Positions 59,632 through 64,000 of a DNA stretch of 64,000 bases are shown one piece after another (positions within the stretch are counted from its first letter, which is position 1; each line of letters begins with the position of its first letter). The stretch is from JAGGSN01 sp965603725. GTDB lineage: Bacteria > Zixibacteria > MSB-5A5 > UBA10806 > 4484-95. Below the pieces are notes generated by a model that searched no databases, was not told the DNA's origin, and saw only the letters and a list, made by a program, of their open reading frames with translations. Location of the stretch: assembly GCA_965603725.1 (NCBI GenBank), contig CBFDEC010000004.1:55167-119166 (forward strand), in the 5' to 3' direction. The position numbers were made by a program, and so were the translations under genes.

Positions 59632-61474
59632 TGAACAGTACATCAGCTTAGTGGACTCTATATACCCCGGTGCTTATCAAGTGTACTGCCCTTCTTTGGC
59701 AGCTGCACCAAACGGCGATCTTTATACTATTTGGGCGCAGGGAAGCTATCCCACTATTTGTCCCCGTGAGATTCATTTCTCGAAATCGACTGATGATGGT
59801 GTTACCTGGAGCGGCACGGCCGGCGACCAGATGATAAGCGCCAATGACGGTGAAGCGATATATAATATGGGCCTCTACGGGTCACGCAGGACTGATATCG
59901 CAGTCGACAGCCAGGGACGCATATATGTTGTTTGGCCTGAAGACTACATGTCCTATCCAAGCTTCGATACGACCGTGGAAATCATGATGGTGATGTCCAC
60001 CGATGGAGGGACTACCTGGATTCACTCCGATACCGATTTCCCCATCGGCGATACGCTATCAGATCCCATCGCCAACAGCCCCAATATTGGTATCGATTCC
60101 AATGACAATGTATTCGTGGTCTGGAACCAGACCAACCCGGCATCCGGTGCGGCTGAGATAGCCCTGTCGGTTTCGACCGATAACGGGGCCACCTGGAGCG
60201 GAAGAACGTCGGATCGTTTTATATCACTTGCTAATGGAAATTCATCATCAGCGCCCGATATAGCTGTTGATATAGCTGGCAAGATTCATGTTGTATGGAT
60301 AGAATATATTGTCTCCGGAGATTACAGGGTTTTGTATGGCATATCAACTGATAACGGCGCTACATTTTCAAGCGAAACATCCGATCAGGCTATCTCCTTT
60401 GCACCGTATTCAATAGTTTTCCCGAGAATCACAACAGGTCCGATTGCCGATTATGTTCATGTCATATATGCTCAGAATGATACCGCAATGTATGTCGGCT
60501 CCACCGATGGTGGAACCACCTGGAACGAAACAATGGTCTATGGCGGCCAGAGTTATGATATGGACAGTCCCGATATCGGAGTTACTTCGACAGGCATGCT
60601 TGTCGCCATCATCGATGAAGAGTACCCTGGTTCGACCAACAGCCAGGTTTTTGCCTCATACTCTTTTGATAATGGCGCAACCTGGTCGGTAACTCTCGAT
60701 CTGGCTTCCAATTTCGATCCCGTACCTACTTTTGACAGGACCTATATCCCGACACTGGCAATAACAGATGATGATGTGCTTCATGTTACTTATTCCACAA
60801 ATATTCGTCCAAGCAGCAACAGTTATCAGGAAATGTGCTATACGATGAACGACAGTCTGGGGGCTTTACAGGGGATAATTACCGGTATCGTAACAGAACT
60901 TGATGAAGTTACTCCCATAGACAGTGTCGAGGTTTCTGTCTATGGCGGCGGTGATAACCTGGTTGGAACAGATACAACCGATTTAAATGGTGAGTTCACT
61001 TTCAGCCTCAGTCCTCATACATATTATGCCACCTTTTCTAAGACTTATTATAATGATACGACCCTTACCGACCTCGTGGTTGTCGCCTATGAGACGACCA
61101 TGGTGAACCTGATGATGTATCTATCTGGTTATGCCTACCTCCCCGGCGACGTCAACATGGCTTTAGGTATCTGGCCGCCGCAATGTATAGGCGGCGATGT
61201 TACCTATCTCGTTGGTTACTTCATTGGCGGCGGTCAGGCGTCATGCAACCTGGATGGTTTCTGGGCATCTGCCGATATTAATGGCGACTGTACCATCATC
61301 GGCGGCGACGTAACTGCTTTGGTAGGCTACTTTGTTGCCGGCGGCAGTTTGGTACCCTGCCCCGATTATGAGCCGCTCTGGCTTCCTCTTCCTCCAGAAG
61401 CTCCTGAAGGCTGGCCGAACTGCGATACGCCTGTGATAAACAGCAGGGTTATTCCGACTAACCCGATTAGATAG
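59543..61474 (+). CDS. Secreted BNR/Asp-box repeat protein with dockerin-like module (paralogue 1)
   Basis: A 643-residue exported protein; start GTG 59543 after GGAGGAGG; signal peptide about 1-23 (AWA-DW). Residues 25-430 form a sialidase-like propeller with six Asp boxes (S-x-D-x-G-x-T-W): STDDGVTW, STDGGTTW, STDNGATW, STDNGATF, STDGGTTW, SFDNGATW. The Arg triad of true sialidases is not recognisable, so it may bind rather than cleave glycans. Residues about 448-525 resemble a carboxypeptidase-regulatory domain (ITGIVTELDEVTPIDSVEVSV), and 530-640 is a dockerin-like module, nearly the same at DNA level as in the two-dockerin gene. Confidence 0.85.
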   Translation: MRIVKTIALAFGLALVTVNFAWADWSGAAAEQYISLVDSIYPGAYQVYCPSLAAAPNGDLYTIWAQGSYPTICPREIHFSKSTDDGVTWSGTAGDQMISANDGEAIYNMGLYGSRRTDIAVDSQGRIYVVWPEDYMSYPSFDTTVEIMMVMSTDGGTTWIHSDTDFPIGDTLSDPIANSPNIGIDSNDNVFVVWNQTNPASGAAEIALSVSTDNGATWSGRTSDRFISLANGNSSSAPDIAVDIAGKIHVVWIEYIVSGDYRVLYGISTDNGATFSSETSDQAISFAPYSIVFPRITTGPIADYVHVIYAQNDTAMYVGSTDGGTTWNETMVYGGQSYDMDSPDIGVTSTGMLVAIIDEEYPGSTNSQVFASYSFDNGATWSVTLDLASNFDPVPTFDRTYIPTLAITDDDVLHVTYSTNIRPSSNSYQEMCYTMNDSLGALQGIITGIVTELDEVTPIDSVEVSVYGGGDNLVGTDTTDLNGEFTFSLSPHTYYATFSKTYYNDTTLTDLVVVAYETTMVNLMMYLSGYAYLPGDVNMALGIWPPQCIGGDVTYLVGYFIGGGQASCNLDGFWASADINGDCTIIGGDVTALVGYFVAGGSLVPCPDYEPLWLPLPPEAPEGWPNCDTPVINSRVIPTNPIR

Positions 61475-61494
61475 AAGTACACATACGTTGTTTC

Positions 61495-61521
61495 AAAAGG
61501 CGGTCTTCATGGCCGCCTTTT
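61495..61521 (+). terminator. Terminator of BNR paralogue 1
   Basis: AAAAGGCGG (61495-61503) pairs with CCGCCTTTT (61513-61521) around TCTTCATGG. It is related to the terminator at 48472. Confidence 0.8.
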
Positions 61522-61549
61522 CCACCGACTGCGCCGGAGGAGTATTATA

Positions 61550-61787
61550 ATAGACTCGATGCCGGAGAAAAATTTGGCGAAAGTAAAATGCTGTATTTGA
61601 AATAGATTGACATGAGAGATAGTAAGTCTAAGGAACTTCGATAATTAACTAAATAACCTTTAACATTTTTTCCGGGTAATTTCCCGGGAGGAGGAACTGT
61701 GAGAATCGTTAAAACAATAGCGCTTGCTTTCGGGCTGGCGCTGGTAACCGTTAACTTTGCCTGGGCAGATTGGTCCGGCGCTGCTGC
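61550..61787. repeat. Tandem duplication, right identical block
   Basis: Identical by eye to 59394-59631. It begins 29 bases after the terminator, and brings a gene-end remnant, the ribosome site and the first 29 codons for the second BNR gene. Confidence 0.9.
61552..61605 (+). pseudogene. Remnant of the 3' end of the T9SS-type propeller gene
   Basis: Codons RLDAGEKFGESKMLYLK plus stop, a duplicated copy of the last 18 codons of the propeller gene, left upstream of BNR paralogue 2 without the rest of the gene. It is not translated usefully; it marks the duplication junction. Confidence 0.85.
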
Positions 61788-64000
61788 CGATCAGTACATC
61801 AGCTTAGTGGACTCTATATACCCCGGTGCTTATAAAGTGTACTGCCCTTCTTTGGCAGCTGCACCAAATGGCGATCTTTATACTATTTGGGCGCAGGGAG
61901 GGACTCTTGATCCTCCATACGAGGTTTTCTTTTCAAAATCTACCGATGATGGAGTAACCTGGTCTGGAACTTCCGCTGACCAGATGATCAGTGCGAACGA
62001 TGGTGATAAGGTTTATAACGGTGGAATTTTTGGCGCCCGAAGAACCGATATTGCCGTTGACAGCCAGGGGCGCATATATGTTGTTTGGCCTGAAGACTAC
62101 ATGTCCTATCCAAGCTTCGATACGACCGTGGAAATCATGATGGTGATGTCCACCGATGGAGGGACTACCTGGATTCACTCCGATACCGATTTCCCCATCG
62201 GCGATACGCTATCAGATCCTCTCGCCAACAGCCCCAATATCGGAATCGATGCCAATGACAACATATTCGTGGTCTGGAACCAAACCAACCCGGTATCCGG
62301 TGCGGCTGAAATAGCCCTGTCGGTTTCGACCGATAACGGGGCTACATGGAGCGGCCGTGCAACCGATCGATTTATCTCATACAGTAACGCTCTCTCATCG
62401 TCCGCTCCGGATATCGCGATTGAATCGAATGGCACGATACATGTGGTCTGGCGCGAGTATGTAGTCAGCGGCGATTACCGTCTGCTCTATGGCAAATCGA
62501 CCGACGGAGGCGCGACTTTCTCGAGCGAAACCCAGGATATCCCGATTTCCTATGCTCCATACTCGATAGTATTTCCCAGAATTGCCGTTGGCCCGACAGC
62601 CGGCTTTATCCATACGATATATGCTCAGAATGATACCGCCATGTATGTTGGCTCAACCGATTGCGGTTCCACGTGGAATGAAACAGAGATTTATGGAGGG
62701 TCAAGCTATGATATGTATGGTCCGGATATTGGAGTTACATCCAATGGAACTCTCATAGCTATTCTCGATGAGCAGTATCCGGGTACGGCTAACCGTCAGG
62801 TTTATGCCTCATACTCTTTTGATAATGGCGCAACCTGGTCGGTAACTCTCGATTTGGCTTCCAATTTCGATCCCGTACCTACTTTTGACAGGATATACAT
62901 CCCTACGCTGGCAATAACAGATGATGATGTGCTTCATGTTACTTATGCCACAAATATTCGTCCAAGCAGCAACAGCTATCAGGAAATGTGCTATACGATG
63001 AACGACAGTCTGGGGGTTTTACAGGGGATAATTACCGGTATCGTAACAGAACTTGATGAGGTTACTCCCATTGAAAGTGTTGAAGTTGTTGTATATGACA
63101 GCGAAATGAACCCTGTTGCGTACGATATGACAAATGCAGCAGGCAATTATGTTTTTCCACTTGATCCCGGTATCTATTCATTAACTTTTTCGATATATAC
63201 TCATCATGATACGACAGTAACTGATGTCGAAGCAATTGAAAACACTGAAACAATTGTCGATGTTTCATTAGCTCCCATGATTCAGGGTACTATAAGCGGT
63301 ACTGTATATGAAGAGACCGGGACTTATCCATTAGCTGGAGTTTATGTTTATGCCACTAACGGTATATTATCCGATGAGGATTATACCGATGCTTTGGGTA
63401 ATTACGGCCTAACACTCTTTCCCGATACTTATGACGTCGAGTTTTCAGTGGAGTTGTTTGAAGACACTACTGTTACCGGTGTAGTTGTCGATGAAGGTGA
63501 AGCTGAAATTCTCAATGTCAACATGACCTGGGCTATTCCGGCCGATGATATCGAGGTAGTTTCACTTGACGAGCCTACTTCATTCATGATTGTCGATGGT
63601 GTATATGCGCCTGCTTTAACTTTGATAAACAATGGCTATCAGGACCAGACATTTGATCTGAACCTAGTAATCGGGGATGAAAATCGGACTGAGCTGTATA
63701 ATGAAACTTACACCGGCGCTGCTATCGACAGTCTTGATTCCGGGCAGATTGTTTTCCCTGTCACTTTCAGTCCAACTGCCACGGGTGACTACACTTTCAC
63801 CGCTGTTGTTATTAACACCGGTGATCAAGAATCGAGCAATGACACATTGGAGCTTGTCATTCCCGCATACGAGCATGAGGGCTCAGGCGGTCCGGATGGT
63901 TTCGGTTATGTTTATAAAGATAATACAGCCCCCTGCGGGCCTGTGTTCAACTGGATAGATATTTCAGGAACGGGCACGCAAATTGAACCAACGCTTCATT
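61699..64000 (+). CDS. Secreted BNR/Asp-box repeat protein (paralogue 2), partial at 3' end
   Basis: The frame from GTG 61699 is open to the window end, over 767 codons. The signal peptide equals that of paralogue 1. Six Asp boxes follow (STDDGVTW, STDGGTTW, STDNGATW, STDGGATF, STDCGSTW, SFDNGATW). After EVTPIESVEV, at about residue 458, it diverges completely: two carboxypeptidase-regulatory-like repeats (about 447-530 and 533-612), a CARDB/Ig-like unit (about 615-725, EVVSLDEPTSFMIVDGVYAP) and the start of a GGPDGFGY...NWIDI domain like those of the 2388-residue protein. No dockerin-like module is seen before the edge. The protein must be considerably longer. Confidence 0.85.
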   Translation, partial: MRIVKTIALAFGLALVTVNFAWADWSGAAADQYISLVDSIYPGAYKVYCPSLAAAPNGDLYTIWAQGGTLDPPYEVFFSKSTDDGVTWSGTSADQMISANDGDKVYNGGIFGARRTDIAVDSQGRIYVVWPEDYMSYPSFDTTVEIMMVMSTDGGTTWIHSDTDFPIGDTLSDPLANSPNIGIDANDNIFVVWNQTNPVSGAAEIALSVSTDNGATWSGRATDRFISYSNALSSSAPDIAIESNGTIHVVWREYVVSGDYRLLYGKSTDGGATFSSETQDIPISYAPYSIVFPRIAVGPTAGFIHTIYAQNDTAMYVGSTDCGSTWNETEIYGGSSYDMYGPDIGVTSNGTLIAILDEQYPGTANRQVYASYSFDNGATWSVTLDLASNFDPVPTFDRIYIPTLAITDDDVLHVTYATNIRPSSNSYQEMCYTMNDSLGVLQGIITGIVTELDEVTPIESVEVVVYDSEMNPVAYDMTNAAGNYVFPLDPGIYSLTFSIYTHHDTTVTDVEAIENTETIVDVSLAPMIQGTISGTVYEETGTYPLAGVYVYATNGILSDEDYTDALGNYGLTLFPDTYDVEFSVELFEDTTVTGVVVDEGEAEILNVNMTWAIPADDIEVVSLDEPTSFMIVDGVYAPALTLINNGYQDQTFDLNLVIGDENRTELYNETYTGAAIDSLDSGQIVFPVTFSPTATGDYTFTAVVINTGDQESSNDTLELVIPAYEHEGSGGPDGFGYVYKDNTAPCGPVFNWIDISGTGTQIEPTLH

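Noticed and set aside
1..64000. CRISPR arrays, complete insertion sequences or prophage
   Set aside because: No regularly spaced identical repeats, no transposase, integrase or phage structural gene was found on either strand.

Overview
The window reads as chromosome of a flagellated, diderm bacterium. It encodes both the L-ring (FlgH) and P-ring (FlgI) proteins, so there should be an outer membrane and a peptidoglycan layer. The last third encodes large secreted modular proteins, one of them ending in a type IX secretion (T9SS) style C-terminal sorting domain, and several carrying a dockerin-like module. This mix suggests the FCB/Fibrobacteres-Chlorobi-Bacteroidetes side of the tree, possibly a candidate phylum such as Zixibacteria. 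That placement is inference from protein style, not a database match.

Positions 1-25100 are one long flagellar region, all on the + strand: flgA(partial)-flgH-flgI-flgJ-flgN-flgK-csrA-flgL-fliW, a protein with an HExxH motif, a flagellin-glycosylation block (TPR-glycosyltransferase, SDR sugar-nucleotide enzyme, DegT-family aminotransferase, formyltransferase-like protein, hexapeptide acyltransferase, TPR-GT2), then fliC-flaG-fliD-fliS-fliT-like-flgM and an HDOD protein. Three sigma-28-type promoters can be read before flgL, fliC and flgM. The fliC leader carries a hairpin with GGA in its loop plus an AGGAGGA Shine-Dalgarno, the layout expected for CsrA repression relieved by FliW; csrA and fliW are both in this cluster.

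Positions 25397-38187 are a housekeeping block: tRNA-Val, thrS-infC-rpmI-rplT-pheS-pheT, a ZapB-like coiled coil, zapA, rny, a CoA-binding protein, a YmdB-type phosphodiesterase, folD, xseA, a MerR-type regulator and tRNA-Pro. infC begins at an AUA codon.

Positions 38188-46875 are mixed accessory genes: a prenyltransferase/terpene-cyclase-fold protein (- strand), two tandem serpins with duplicated promoters and a shared palindromic repeat, a small lipoprotein (- strand), a GT2 glycosyltransferase, surE (apparently leaderless), a membrane-anchored TPR protein and tRNA-Glu. REP-like palindromes are scattered in the gaps.

Positions 46876-64000 hold five large secreted proteins: a two-dockerin protein, a 2388-residue modular protein, a beta-propeller protein with a T9SS-type tail, and two BNR/Asp-box paralogues created by a roughly 2.16 kb tandem duplication, the second running off the end of the window. 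A 1.5 kb gap (48396-49898) contains only a 31-codon Lys-rich gene, direct and inverted repeats and a promoter.
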